A stretch of 64,000 nt of DNA from Hevea brasiliensis (taxonomy: Eukaryota > Streptophyta > Magnoliopsida > Malpighiales > Euphorbiaceae). Location: NCBI RefSeq assembly GCF_030052815.1, contig NC_079505.1:68060879-68124878 (forward strand), given 5' to 3'. The notes under the pieces are model-generated. The model searched no databases. It was given only the letters and a program-made list of their open reading frames with translations, and was not told the origin of the DNA. The position numbers were made by a program, and so were the translations under genes. Below are positions 24,896 to 38,428 of the stretch, one piece after another. Each line of letters begins with the position of its first letter. Position 1 is the first letter of the stretch.

Positions 24896-27800
24896 TCAGT
24901 CTCTGAAGAGTTGTGGGTACTGCCTCCTCATGTCCTCCTCACGCTCCCATGTAGCCTTATGGCCTGAATGATGGTTCCACAACACTTTTACTAGAGGTGT
25001 CTGCTTGTTGCTCAGCAGCTTTACCTCATATGCCAAGATCTTTATGGGCTCTTCATTATGTGTCAGGTCTGGATTCACCTCAATCTCCTCTACTGGCAAA
25101 ATGTGAGAGGGGTTTAATATGTACCTCCTCAACATGGAGACATGAAAGATATTGTGAATCTTTTTAAACTCTGGAGGCAATGCCAATTTATATGCCAATG
25201 GACCCACTTTTTCCAGAACCTCATAAGGCCCAATGAAATGATGACTCAGCTTCCCCTTTCTACTAAACCTCATAATTTTCTTGCAAGGGCAAACTTTAAG
25301 GAATACTTTGTCACTCACACTATACTGAATATCTCTTCTCTTCAGATCAATGTAGTACTTCTATCTATCCGATGCAGCCTTGAGTCTGGCTCTAATAAGC
25401 TTAACCTTTTCTTTCATCTACTGCACCAGTTCTGGGCCAATCAACTTCCTCTCGCCCACTTCATCCCAACACAATGGAGTTCTACACTTTCTTTCATATA
25501 AAGCTTCATATGGAGGCATCCCAATACTCGACTAATAGTTGTTGTTGTAAGCAAATTCAATCAAAGGCAAGTGTGTATCCCAACTTCCTTCAATTTCAAT
25601 CACACAAGCCCAAAGCATGTCCTCCAAAATCTAAATGATCCTTTCAGACTAGCCATATGTCTGTGGATGGAATGCTATGCTGAAGTTCAATCTAGTTCCT
25701 AGGGCTTTTTGGAGACTACCCCAGAATCTAGAAGTGAACCTTAGATCTCTATCCGATACAATAGACACTGGCACTCCATGCAATCTCACCACTTCATCAA
25801 TGTATAATTTAGCTGATCTTTCTAGGATGTAATCCATCCTCACAGGCAAAAAGTGCACAGACTTGGTCAATCTATCAATAATGACCCAAACTGCATCATG
25901 ATTCTTCTGTATACATAGAAGTCCTGTCACGAAATCTATAGTGATTCTCTCCCATTTCCACTCGAGAATTGGCAATAGTTGTAGCAACCCTGCTGGCACT
26001 TGGTGTTCTGCCTTTACTTGCTGACAAGTTAGGCATTTGGCAACATATTCTGCAATGTCCTTCTTTATTCCCCTCCACCAATAGTGTTCTTTCATGATTC
26101 TGTACATTTTGGTTCCACCAGGGTGCATAGCAAAAGGTGAATCATGTGTTTCCTTTAAAATAATCTGTCTCAATTCAACATTATCAGGGATGCACATTCT
26201 GCCTTGATGTAGCAACAAGCCCTTATCATTCACAAACAACTCTGGTTTCTTGCCATTCCTAGCCTCTTCCATCAATTTTGGGTACTTCTCATCATTCTAA
26301 GTAGCTGTTTTAATTTGATCAATCAACACTGGCTTCACTTGCCAAGTAACTACTATCTGCCCATCTTCATTAATCTCCAAATTGGCATGTAAAGCTCTCA
26401 AGCCACGTACCATGTATAAAGGTGAAACTCTCAAACTAGCCATGGTCTTGCGACTTAAGGCATCTACCACCACAGTTGCTTTCCCAGGTTGGTAGTCTAT
26501 CAAGCAATCATAATCTTTATCAGCTCTAACCACCTCCTCTGCCTCAAATTCAACTCCTTCTATGTGCCCAAATACTTCAAACTCTTATGATCTGTGTATT
26601 TATAACATTTCTCCTCATATAAGTAATGTCTCCAGATCTTCAAGGCAAAGACAATGGCTACTAGCTCCAAGTCGTGTGTAGGATAATTCCTCTCATGTGG
26701 TTTAAGCTAGCGAAAAGCATAAGCAATGATGCTCTTATCTTGCATCAACGCACAACCTAATCCATTATGAGAAGCATCACTGCATATGGTGCACTCTTTA
26801 CCCAAAGTAGGCAAAGTTAAGACTGGAGCTTCAGTTAAATACCTCTTCAACTCATCAAAACTCTCCTGACACCTATCAGTCCACTGAAATTTCACATCCT
26901 TCCTAAGTAGCTTAGTCAGTGGAGATGTTAACATGGAGAATCCTTTCACAAATCTGCGGTAATACCCAACTAAACCAAGGAAACTCCAAACTTCAGTGAC
27001 ATTTCTGGGTGGCTTCCAGTTAAGGATAGCTTCTACCTTGCTAGGATCCACCTGGATACCCTCTGCAGATACAATATGCCCCAAAAATGTAATCTCCTTC
27101 AGCCAAAACTCACATTTCGACAGTTTGGCATACAACTGTTTCTCCCTCAAAGTCTGTAATACTATCCTCAAGTGTTTGTCATGTTCCTCTGCATTCTTTG
27201 AGTACACCAAAATATCATCAATGAACACTATAACAAATTGATCCAAATATGGCCTGAAGATAGTGTTTATCAGGCCCATAAAAGTAGCTGGAGCATTAGT
27301 CAACCCAAATGGCATCACCAAGAACTTATAGTGGCCATACCGAGTCCAAAAGGCAGTTTTAAGAATACTCTACTCCTGCACCCTCAACTGGTAGTATCCC
27401 GATCTCAAATCAATCTTGGAGAATAGAGTTGCATCCTTCAGCTGATCAAATAGATCATCAATCCGTGGTAGAGGATATCTATTCTTTATGATCACCTTAT
27501 TCAACTGTCTATAGTCTATGCATAGACAGAGAATACCATCCTTCTTCTTCACAAACAATACTGGTGCTCCCCAAGGTGACACACTAGGGCGGATGAAACC
27601 CTTATCTAGCAACTCCTGTAATTGCACCTTCAACTCTTTCAACTCAGCAGGTGCCATCCTATAAGGAGTGATGAAAATTAGTTCCACACCAGGCATAATC
27701 TCAATGTCAAACTGCACCTCTCTCTCCGGAGGCAATCCCGGTAATTCTTCCGGAAAGACATCCGGAAAATCACATACCGTAGGAATATCCCTTAATTCTG

Positions 27801-28300
27801 GGCTCCCCACTTGGGTGTCCATCACATGGGCTAAATATGTTTCACACCCCTTTCTAATCATCTTTCTAGCAAGTGCAGCTAAAATGATGTTGGATGGGAG
27901 TAACTGCCTCTCCCCGTATATTACTACATCTGTGTACTCGGGAAGACCAAAAGTAACTATCTTCTGCCTACAGTCGATCATGGCATAATGCCTGGCTAAT
28001 CAATCCATGCCCAAGATGATATCATAATCTCGGAAGGGCATCTCAATAAGGTCAAACAGAAAAGTATGTCCTTGGATTACCAAAGGACAATCCTTATATA
28101 ACCTATTTACCCTGACCTCCTAACCTAATGGACTAGTCACTAGTATATCAAAGTCCATTTTCAAGCAAGGAATAGTAGCATAACAAGCAATGCTAGCACT
28201 AACATATGAGTATGTGGAGCCAGGATCAAACAACACATAAACAGCTTATTCAAAGATAGAGAAAGTACCAGCCACAACATCTGATGTCTCAACCTCTTCT
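24896..28300 (-). pseudogene. Pol of element B: protease, RT, RNase H, integrase, chromodomain
   Basis: The polyprotein reads right to left. Protease has FDPGSTYSYVSASI (about 28230). RT has [34 protein letters not shown] and the catalytic [10 protein letters not shown] (about 27210). RNase H has SDASHNGLG and [11 protein letters not shown]. Integrase has the H-H-C-C finger ([12 protein letters not shown]), then IDFVTG, SDRDLRF and SERII, so the D, D, E positions are kept. The C-terminus has FIGPYEVLEKVGPLAYKLAL and a chromodomain-like end, VLWNHHSGHKATWE, which places it among chromoviruses (Tekay/Del). In-frame stops recur, e.g. near 28256, 28123, 28002, 27375, 26708, 26580, 26300 and 25645, so no protein can be made. 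Most stops look like C-to-T or G-to-A changes. Confidence 0.9.
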
Positions 28301-29512
28301 GGTGCATGGTATACACCCTGGCTGGTGCACCACTCTATTCTGGCTGGCTCACTGTGCCCTTGCTGCCAGAAGTATTACTTCTACCCCTACCCCGGCCTCT
28401 ACTAACTGTCTGTTGTCCTTTGGAAGCAGAACCTTGAATAGAACCCTCAGTTGTGGTAGGTGGCCCAAATCTGCGTGCACTAGTGCAATCCCTAGCAAAA
28501 TGCCCACTTCCACTATAGTTGTAGCAGGCGCCTATGGCCTTATAACATACTCCTCCATGTGTCTTGTCATAAGTTTCACAGATACAGATAGGAAAAGAAC
28601 CCCTAGATGTCTGCTGACCGGATCTAGGTGGTCTCTACCCTGAGAATCTTCCCCTACTAGATTCTCTGTTACTTGGTCCCCCAAAACTCTTTCTCTTACC
28701 CGAACTACTGCTAGAAGCTTGATTAGAAGTCTTCCCACTCTTATCTTTTTCTTCAGTTCCCTTTTTAACGGCTCCTTCTGACTCAATTCTTTCTAATTCC
28801 AGAGCTTGGGATATCAGTTCTGAGAAGTTCTCATGTCGAAACTCAACCACTTGCAGTCTCAGACTCAGTTTCAACCCGACCTCAAACCATTTGCATCTGT
28901 CCCTGCTGGTGGTGAGTAGACTCTCAACATAGTGAGGCGAGAGAACTCCCTCTCATACTCTGCCATAGTCCTGTCCCCTTGTTTCAGACTTAAAAACTCC
29001 TGAAGCTTCATATCCACATAGGTATCAGGAACATACTTCTGTCCAAACTCCCTTAGAAAGTCATCCCATGTCAACACTGGAGGCTCAGCCAAACTATGGA
29101 GAATGGTCTTCCACCACTTATATGCATCTCCATGCAGTAGGGAAACTGAGTATTCGAACTTCAGATCATCTGTGCAGTGTAATTTCTTGAATACCCTCTC
29201 CATTCTCTCAAGCCATTGTTCTGCTTCCAATGGGTCTACTGTACCCTTGAACTCTATTGCTCCATACTTCATTAACTTTTCATACTGTCTAGCTGGGGGT
29301 GGTAGTTGCACTGGAGGTGCTTGTACTAGAGCTTGAACTGGTATATTGCCAGTCATTTGTTGAAATAGTACAGCCATCTACTGAGCAAACTGAGTAGAAA
29401 ACTACATGGGTGGGACAGGCGCAGCTAACCCACTAGCATTCTGAGGAGCTGGGGCCTCCCCTTGTACCTCAGCTACTACTGATTGCTCTACTGTGTGATC
29501 CCTCTCTTCCAT
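28301..29512 (-). pseudogene. Gag of element B
   Basis: The start is ATG 29512 (MEERDHTVEQSVVAEVQGEA). The gag domain follows (FKGTVDPLEAEQWLERMERV, DAYKWWKTILHSLAEPP, ELISQALELERIESEG). A frame change near 28905 and stops at about 29402 and 29378 break it. At about 28505-28545 the zinc knuckle reads CYNYSGSGHFARDC: its second Cys has become Tyr, a single G-to-A change from the CX2CX4HX4C knuckle kept in element C. Protein role: capsid and RNA packaging. Confidence 0.85.
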
Positions 29513-29589
29513 AATGAATCACAATGAATCTTACTCCCTGGACAACCAACACAAGGAGATTTCCCTCTATTAGTCCACATTTATGATGT

Positions 29590-31137
29590 CTCTTTAATAA
29601 TAGTCAAAATGGTAATAGCGTGAATATAGATTATAGAACAATAGAAAAGAATGTAAATTATACTAGAAGGATTCGATCTTTAGAAGTAAAAGAAGCACTT
29701 AAGAGAATGAAAGTGGGTAAAGCCTGTGGACCCGATGAAATACCAATTGAAGTGTGGAAGTATTTGGGAGATATGGGAGTGGCATGGTTAACTAAATTAT
29801 TTAATAAGATTCTAAACTCAAAGAGAATGCCTGATGAATGGAGGAAGAGTATTTTAGTACCTATTTTTAAAAATAAGGGAGACATACAGAGTTGCTCAAA
29901 CTATAGAGGAATTAAACTCATGAGCCATACTATGAAGTTGTGGGAGAGAGTTGTGGAGCATCGACTACGTCATGATACTTCTATCTCTCTCAATCAATTT
30001 GGTTTCATGCCCTCAACTATGGAAGGGATCTTTCTCATTAGAAGCTTGATGGAGAAATATAGAGATGTGAAGAAAGATCTACACATGGTTTTTATTGATT
30101 TGGAGAAGGCTTATGATAGTGTTCCAAGAGAGGTCTTATGGAATGTGTTAGAACAAAAGAGGGTATCTATTAGGTACATACAAGTATTGAAAGATATGTA
30201 TGAAGGAGCAACTACTATTGTGAGGGGACACGAGTGATTTTCCGATCTCAATTGGATTACACCAAGGATCAGCCATAAGCCCTTACCTTTTACATTAGTT
30301 TTAGATGAACAAACATATACAAGAGAGTATTCCTTGGTGCATGATGTTTGCGGATGATATTATTCTGATAGATGTGACACGAGAAGGAGTAAATAGGAAG
30401 CTAGAACTTTGGAGAAGTACTCTAGAGTCAAAGGGTTTTTAGTTAAGTAGAACGAAGACATAATACATGCATTGCAAGTTCAAGAAGGCCAAACTGGTGA
30501 TAGGGAAGGAGTTAGTTTGAATGGAGTGGTACTGTCCCAAAGTAATCACTTTAAATATCTAGGCTCAGTCCTTCAAGTAGATGGGGGATGTGAGGAGGAT
30601 GTTAGTAATAGGATTAAAGCCGGATGGTTGAAGTGGAGACGTGCCACGGGACTTTTATATGATCGCAAGATTCCCAATAAATTAAAAGGAAAATTTTACG
30701 CTATGTTATATAGTAGTGAGTGTTGGGCACTGAAAGAGTCGTATGCATCTAAGATAAGAGTTGCAGAGATGAAAATGTTAAGGTGGATGAGTGGCCATAC
30801 TAGACTAGATAAAGTCCGTAATGAGAGTATTAGAGAAAAGGTAGGAGTGGTGCCAATTGAAGATAAGTTGAGAGAAGGGAGATTGAGGTGGTTTGGTCAT
30901 GTGAAGCGTAGACATACGGAGGCTCCAGTTAGACAAGTAGAGCACATTAGGTTAGAGGATAGAAAGAAAAAAAGGGGTAGACCTAAATTAACTTGGAGGA
31001 GAGTAGTACAACATGACTTAGAAGCATTAAACATTTCTGAGGATTTAACCCAAAATCGTTCAGAGTGGAAAAAGCGAATCCATATAGCCGACCCCAAATT
31101 TTTGGGATAAAGGCTTAGTTGAGTTGAGTTGAGTTGA
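29590..31137 (+). mobile_element. 5'-truncated RTE-type LINE inserted in element B
   Basis: The 1548-bp insert is flanked by the exact 18-base repeat agtccacatttatgatgt (29572-29589 and 31137-31154, its first two bases overlapping the tail). It ends with a gttga repeat instead of poly(A), as plant RTE elements do. The endonuclease end is missing, the usual result of incomplete reverse transcription. It sits in the leader of element B between PBS and gag, in the opposite orientation. Confidence 0.9.
29605..31110 (+). pseudogene. LINE reverse transcriptase, RTE clade
   Basis: Non-LTR reverse transcriptase, which copies LINE RNA at a nicked target. First part, 29620-30237: [64 protein letters not shown] and [16 protein letters not shown]. 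Then a stop and frame shifts (30236-30470), within which GLHQGSAISP and the catalytic [10 protein letters not shown] (about 30340) can be read in different frames. Last part, 30472-31110: HFKYLGSVLQVDGG, CWALKES, MLRWMSGHTRLDK and LRWFGHVKRR, ending IADPKFLG. The usual GRS/TTEAI stretch after FGFMP is shortened. It cannot make a whole enzyme. Confidence 0.88.
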
Positions 31138-31245
31138 GTCCACATTTATGATGTAATACACTATATGTATCAATTCGTGACAGTTGAGCAGTTGTACTTA
31201 TCAAAATATTTCAAATATGAAACTCAAACTTGTATGAAAACCAAA

Positions 31246-31257
31246 GCTCTGATACTA
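31246..31257 (-). other. Primer binding site of element B
   Basis: The minus strand reads TAGTATCAGAGC, one base from the initiator Met tRNA complement TGGTATCAGAGC. Confidence 0.75.
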
Positions 31258-31265
31258 CTAAAACA

Positions 31266-34200
31266 TGTCACACCTTATCCCTTGTAAGGCATGACATGTT
31301 CCTGTAGCATACCTAATGAATTACTAAACTACACCTATCGATAACCTATTAAATATACTATAAGGGATTTTAAATAAAACATAACATTTTATTTTACTTT
31401 TATTGTAACGCCCTCACCTTAGGTAGTCCATACATTTTACTATTCAGATGACTAATGTTTGTTGGGACAGCTAAAATATCTGGAACTACACTTAAACTAT
31501 AGTAAGAAGACATAAAATAATGGAATAAAAGCTAAGAAAAATTAAAGAAAAATATAAGAAATGAAATGCAATAGGTTAAAGGATTCGGGACTTCGGCGAT
31601 GGGTAACCGTACTAGGAAGCAACTGTGAAGACAGTTGCCAACCCCAGACCCACGAGAAGCCCTATGAAATAAATTTTTGGGACTTAATTGAAGGTTTACT
31701 GAGGTATAAATGACATTAAAAATGTCAAAGAAAATTCAAGAAAATTTAGTTAATCGATACAGACGAATATAACCCAACAAGCATAACGAATGGCATTTTA
31801 GTCATTTCAATCCCAGAGTTAAATTTTGACCTAAATGTCAATTAAATTGAGAGAGATTAAAACACATAAAATAAATTAAAAAGTGAAATTATGTATAGAA
31901 ATGAGAAAAGAAAAGAAAAGAAAAAGAAAAAGAATTTATTACCTAAGCATGATGTCATAATGACATCATTACAATTTACCGGCAATTAAAATTGAACAAC
32001 TATATATATAAGAGATAAGAAAGAGTAAAAAGAGACAAAATGAAATAAAAGTCATCTTCTTCTTCCTTATGTCTTCCATGGCCGAACCACACACCTTGAA
32101 GGCTTCCACCATTTTTCAACTTGCAAGCTCAATTTCTCTTCCTTTCTTATCCTAAAACTCATAAATGCCTTCACTAAAAATTGTCTCCACACCTTGAGGG
32201 AACTAGTGGCAGCTAATAAAGAGAGAAATATTGAAGTTTCTACAAGCTTGGATATCTCTTGAACAAGGTTAGTGCAAGATTACTCTCCCTCTCTTCTTTA
32301 AGTATGTTAATCATGCCTAAGGGAGTGGAAATTTAATGAAATTGAAAGGAATTGTTGACTAATTGCATGACCCTAATTTTGGTCAGCCTAGGGAAGTGAG
32401 GGATGTTGAATTTAATTGAATTAAAATTTCAATCCTAGCTTAGATAACATGAAAGATATGATATATGTGTTTAATTGTATATGGTATGCATAAATTGAGA
32501 AATTTGAATTAGGGTTTTGACCTAACTTTGGGGCTTTGGTGTTATTACTTGAAATTGGTGTTGTTGAAACTATTTGTTGCCTATTAGAAGTGCCATGTAT
32601 ACCAATTGAAGTAAGAGAGTTGGAAGAAATTGAAAATTTGGGAGTGTGTTTTCATGTAGGTTTTAGGACCAATGAGTCCAGTGGGAAAATTGAGTTATAA
32701 CTAGAGTTGTGTTGCTCCAATTGGTATGACGCTAATTGGAAATGAAATTTGGGTCAAAATACCCCATTTTTCATGAAGAAACCATGCCCAAAAACTGTCT
32801 CCAAATTAACCTAAAAACTGCTTGAATTCGGATGACCATAACCTAAACCCAGAAAAATGACCAAAACAGTTCATTTGGCCATAACTTCCTATAGAAAGAT
32901 CAAAATGACCTGATTCTTGTGGCATTGGAAAGGTTAGACATAGGAGCACAACTTTTATGAAGAACATAGAACCCAGAATTGCCTTTAACCAAATCAAATT
33001 ACTAGCACAACTTAAGTCAACAAAACTGTCCAGAACCAAATTGCCCAAAAATTCTGGACTTAGGTCTACCCGACCAGTTTTGGCAAAAATGACATAATTT
33101 GGTCCAAAAATTTTCAAATGAAATGAAACCAGTGCTAAAATTTTCATAAGACATAAATCTACAATATTGGTGTTTTGACCAAAACCCAGAACCTAAGGGA
33201 ACTTAGTCAAATTGCTAAAACAAGTCACCATACCAAAACCTAGAATTGGACTAAGTTATCACTTGACCCTAAAATAGTGCTTATAGCATATCGCCTACTA
33301 GGAAACTCCAATTGGGATGAGCCAAACTATTCTGGAAACCTAAGAAATAGGGATCCAACTTTATTTTAGCAACTTTTCCCAAATTGTAAGTGTAAGGACC
33401 CTAAAATAGGAGTCAAAGCTACTGACCTGAACCTGAATCCTGATGGCACAGGGTACATGAGTCCAGGCCAGTAAATTGACCATAACTCATTCTATACAAC
33501 TCAAAAAATTGTAATTTAAAAATCTGAATGATCGTGAGACATAGGGTAACAACTCCTATGAAGAACATTAGCCCTAAAAGTGGCTGTAACATGTCCAATT
33601 AATTAGACAAATATTGACTTCATAATCTGCCTAATTCTAGACCTAGAAAAAGATAATGAACCAGTGATGGTTATTTGACCATAACTTGAGTTCTAAAACT
33701 CCAAATGACATGATTCAAAAAGGAAAACAAAGATAAGACATAGAGGGACAACTTCCATGAAGGAAGTGTGGCCAAATAGTGGCCACATCTTGACCAATTT
33801 GCTAGGTAAAGATAGTACACCAAATCTGAACCTAAAGAAAGGTTCAAGAAATTGTTTAATACATAATATGTAAATTACCTACTTAAATTATCAAATGCAT
33901 AAATTACATGAAAATGTATGTGGGACCTACCTCCCACTACAAATTGACAAAAAATTTATATAAAGTAATTAATAATACTAATTTGCCCAAATTATACCTA
34001 GACTTATGTATATAGCTTGGATACCAATTAGGGACTATAGATTGTAGTACTGCTCACATGAATGATCATTGACAGACAACATATGACTGAGATGATTGTT
34101 CTACTAGCTTTATGCCTACCGTTGGCCATAATGCCTATTATTATTTCTGGTTTTATGCCTGCCCGCTGGCCTTGTGCATGACATGACCGATGTATGCTTG

Positions 34201-37200
34201 ATAGACATACAGATGTCTAACTAGTATACACCCGAGTATCTAGCCTTTATAATTTGTTATAGTTTACTTGGGCACGGATATGAATTTAATTAAACAGAAT
34301 ATGAGAGGAATTAGTATAAAAGACCCCGACAAATTCAATAACTTCCAAAGATCAATAAATATGTAAAGGACCAAAATTTTATAAAATTATACATAGATTA
34401 ATTATGTTAGATTATTTTGTTACTTTTATTTTAAATCATGCACCACTAAGCATTATGCTTAGCGCGATGGTTTTCCCATCGCATAGGTACTGGAGACCAG
34501 CCACAGCAGCAGCAGCTGCAGCAATTGTGCTCTGATAGAGTTTTGACCAGATCTGCTACAGTTTGAGAGTCACCTCTACATTTTGTTTTTGGTAGGGCCC
34601 ATGTATTAGATTTTGTATTTTTGGATCATTATACATAAATAGAGTGCAGTTCATTTTGATATTGTAAATTAATTGTAAATGGTTGTATATGAATCTTTTC
34701 TAAATTATATACTTTCTTGAAATTTTATGAGTAACCATGATATGACATGATGATATATGGAATATGAAATAGATATGATATTGATTTTAACAGGTGAATA
34801 GTGAAACTCACCACATGCTAATATAACAAAGAAAACTCTGTCCAAATTTCCACAAAAATGAAATGCGAAAAAAAAAATTCCACACATGGATAATATGAAT
34901 AAAAAGGAATTTAAATTAACAATGTACATGACAGATAAGGTAGGGTGCTCCAGCACCGAATGTGGCACACCTTGCTCGGCTACACTGTACACGGGTAAGG
35001 GGCGTCACATTTATATTGCGAAAAACTGCATTGTGTTGGCTGGAACTTTAGCAAACCCAAAATTCATTTACATTTCAAGTAAACATTCATTGAAAATAAT
35101 AATAAACTAAATATTACGAAAGTTATATTTCCATAAGTCTCAAAATAAAATTTCAAATATTTACAATCCCAAAATGCTTTAGTAATGTAATATTTTTTAA
35201 TACAAACTGCTCAATGTCCATACATCCATACATATAGCTACAAAATACATCAAAAGGAAATTACGGGGTATACCTACTATATTAACCCACAGTCAATACA
35301 AAATGATGCTTCCAAGTCTTTCACTCGGCAGCCTTCTCCTTTCTCTTACCTGCATAGCATAAATAAGCTATCACTGAGTATATTATTCAATGGTGCACAA
35401 CTAATAATTTTAACACTTAAAATAAAATACAACTTGTCAAAACATAATAAATCATATTTTCCATAAGCATGAAAACATCACAATAGTTCTAAGTCTATAA
35501 GAACCATTTATTGAAATCACCTTTCAATGAAGAGGTCATAATTCACAATCACAAATCACAAATCATAAGTCTTGCTAACATTAACACATAGTTTAGACCA
35601 TGACACAAAATTTCATGATCAATGCCGTGTTGTACACCACGACAAAGCAAATCAACCTCACTAACCATTATTAATGAGGGAAGGGCTAGCTAGCTAATGA
35701 GTACTCATATAGTCTCACCTCACTAACCATTATTAATGGGGGACATAATCATAATCAATTATCAAACTCTAACTAGTTGTTACTACTGAGGAGTTCCAAA
35801 AGGGACTGTCATGCTAACTGTGGTTTTAAAATAATTTTCAAAAGTTTCTCAAATAACAATCACATTTGCAATTCAATAAACACATTCAAATCATCATAAA
35901 ACCCATATAGTGGTGGCAACACATAAATTTCTCAAATGCAAGAGAAAAATCATATCTCATTTAAAATAAACTCATTCAAATCAATTTACAAAGTTAAAAC
36001 AAAGAAAAAGGTTAGTTGTGCACAAACCTTCAATAAACCTCTTTCTCTTTACTTACTTCTTCTTGTCCGTCCCAACCTCTTTTTCTACTGAAAACACACA
36101 AGTTGAATGTCTCAATATTTATCCAAACTATTGCCAAGAACTCATTACACAAATTTCTAATCCATCCCTAAGTTAACTTTATAACCTTAGTGAGTTTTGG
36201 AATTCTAGACAGCATAATGGCTTAATCTTTGAACCTAATTTTTATCTAGTTTCAATCATAATTTGGTGAGGTATTCTTCATGAAAATTGTTCCTCTAGGT
36301 CTCCGCTTTATTTCCCTTTTTAAATCATCTCATTTAGAGTTTTGTAGCTTAAGTTATAGTCAAATTAAAATTACTGTTCACGTGGATAATCCTACAGATT
36401 TCAGGTTTTCAGAATTATGCCCAATTTTACATCTAACATCCGAGCCTATGTCCATAATTTAATCCAGATCCTTAAAACAATATTGTATTCTCTGTCTTAG
36501 GTTTCCAACCCATTTTGAATCACTCTAATTGGAGTTTTGTAGAGAAAGTTATGACATGTTAACCATACTGGGGTCATAAGGCCATTTAGCTGAATTGCAG
36601 GAATCCAACTTAGGCATTCTAAATTTTCCTAATAATTTCTCTAAGTTGACCTAAGATCTAGGTTCTAGTCAAAACATAAAAGTTGTAGTTCTATGTGTTA
36701 TAAAAATTTTGGCTTTAGAATTATTACATTTGCAGTTTTGTAGATCAAGTTATGGTAAATTTCCCAAAACTGGTCGGATGGCCATTTTCCAGAATTTCAA
36801 GACTGGTCCAAGTTCTAGCAGATTTGTTGACCCAACTTTGTCTAGCAATTTGGTTGAGTTAAGTTCATAATTTGACCTTAAGTTCTTCATATGAAATGTT
36901 CTACTATATTTCAGGTTTCCATCGATTCAAGAATTAGGTCATTTGGAGTTTCTTAGAGTGAGTTATGATAATGTTTCTATTACTATTCACATGGTCACTC
37001 TATCAGGTTCAGAATTCCTACATCCATATTCAAGGCACATTTAGGACAGCTTATGGTCATTTTCTAGGCAGGGTATCTTCATGAAAATTCTAGCCCTATG
37101 TCTTAAGTTTCATTTCCAATTAGTTTAACACCAATTGGAGTTATGTAGCTCAACTTATGAGCTGCCAAGCACACTGGACTCAGTGTCTATAATTCAGCCC

Positions 37201-38423
37201 TAAAGTTCAATTTTCATTTCCTTCAATTACTTTCACTAACCAACCTCAATTCACATTTAATTCATCCCAAATGACTATAATTTAACATTAAACACATCAA
37301 TGGCACTTCCTAGCACAAAATGTCCAATTTTCCAAAACCCTAGTTTGCAATTTCCCCAATCCATACAATTTCATTAATTCTTTTCATCAACCCAATGTCA
37401 ATTTACACTCAAGGAACTTCAAATGATCACAATTTGTCATTATAAACACTAATTACACTTCATACAATAAAAGCCCTAATTTTCCATAAACCCTAATTTT
37501 TAACTTTCCAATTTATGCAAATCCCATGCAATTCCACAACCCCAAATATGTATACCACTTCATTTAAACTTAAATTCATCATCAATTTAGCTAAAACACA
37601 TCAAACCCTAAGTTTTTCCCAAGTTGGACAAAAATTCCCCTCTCCATAAATGCATGATTCTCATACTTTCTCATCTAATTTCATCACAATCTAACTTGAT
37701 TCAAAGCTTGTATAACTAATTAAGTATGAAAGAAACTTACCTCTTGATGATTTTTCCCAACTTCCAATTTTCTTCCAATTCTCTTGTTCTTCTTGCTTCA
37801 ATCCCTCAATCAAGGATTTCTTTGATGTTTTCTATTAATTTGGTGGAAGAAATGTGGGGAAATCAAAGGTTGAGAAGGGTTATTGATGGAAGAATGAAGA
37901 AGAAGAGAGAAAGAGAAAGGAAGAGAGGCTGTGAGGGTGGCGGCAACAAATGGGGGGGGGGGGGAGAGGGTTTTGTTTCCTTTTTATATTTATCTCAATT
38001 TTGATTTATTTAATTAATTTTAATTGAGTCATCCAAAGCTCATTGGTCCTAAAATTTTAATTAAGTCAAAATGGGATTAAAATTCTAAGTTTTCATTTCT
38101 TTTATTTTCTTTTCACTTTATGCTTGAATTTTTCCTCAAAAAAATTACTCCATAATTCAATTCATTAATTTCATTTAATTTAATTGATATTTTGGTCAAA
38201 AATCAACTCTTGAAGTGAATTGACCAAAATGCCCCTCATCGGGTTATAATCCATCTTTTTCATAATCCCCGATGAGTCCTTAGGTCTTTGGTTCACTTAA
38301 ATTTTTATTGTGTCTATCTCAATTAATTTTTCCTTTATTTTTGATCCTCAAGATGTCTTTGAATATTACGAATCATAGATCAAAAATGGTACTATTCAAA
38401 GCTCGGAGGTTCGGAGTATTACA
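31266..38423 (-). repeat. 5' LTR of element B, split by solo LTR D2
   Basis: Parts 35015-38423 and 31266-31403 together give about 3.55 kb, close to the 3' LTR. A run of 13 G at 37952-37964 replaces gggaggggagag of the other LTR. The hairpin at 35373-35389 has lost pairing on one arm (attcaa). Confidence 0.88.
31404..35009 (+). mobile_element. Solo LTR D2 (Tekay-like) inside the LTR of element B
   Basis: 3606 bp, flanked by exact duplications tttat (31399-31403, 35010-35014). Removing it restores ttttatattgcg as in the uninterrupted 3' LTR at about 21455. It begins TGTAACGCCCTCAC and ends GGGGCGTCACA, in the orientation opposite to A-C, and is a relative of D1. A palindrome (atgatgtcat-a-atgacatcat) is at 31949-31969. 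No ORF of note. Confidence 0.88.
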
Positions 38424-38428
38424 AATTC

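Larger units (their letters stand above)
21335..38423 (-). mobile_element. Tekay-like Ty3/gypsy element B, complete but dead and nested
   Basis: Full-length element on the minus strand: 5' LTR 38423-31266, PBS, gag, pol with chromodomain, PPT, 3' LTR 24845-21335. Exact target duplications aattc lie at 21330-21334 and 38424-38428. Two later insertions are inside it: a LINE between PBS and gag, and solo LTR D2 in the 5' LTR. Without them the element is about 11.9 kb. The two LTRs differ at many positions by eye (for instance 21660-21810 against 35205-35350), so it is older than element C. Confidence 0.9.

Noticed and set aside
32806..33147. 113-codon open frame on the - strand
   Set aside because: Lies in solo LTR D2 and matches only LTR sequence.
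36280..38004. Open frames inside the LTR of element B
   Set aside because: LTR sequence with no conserved protein motif; the homologous 3' LTR does not keep them.
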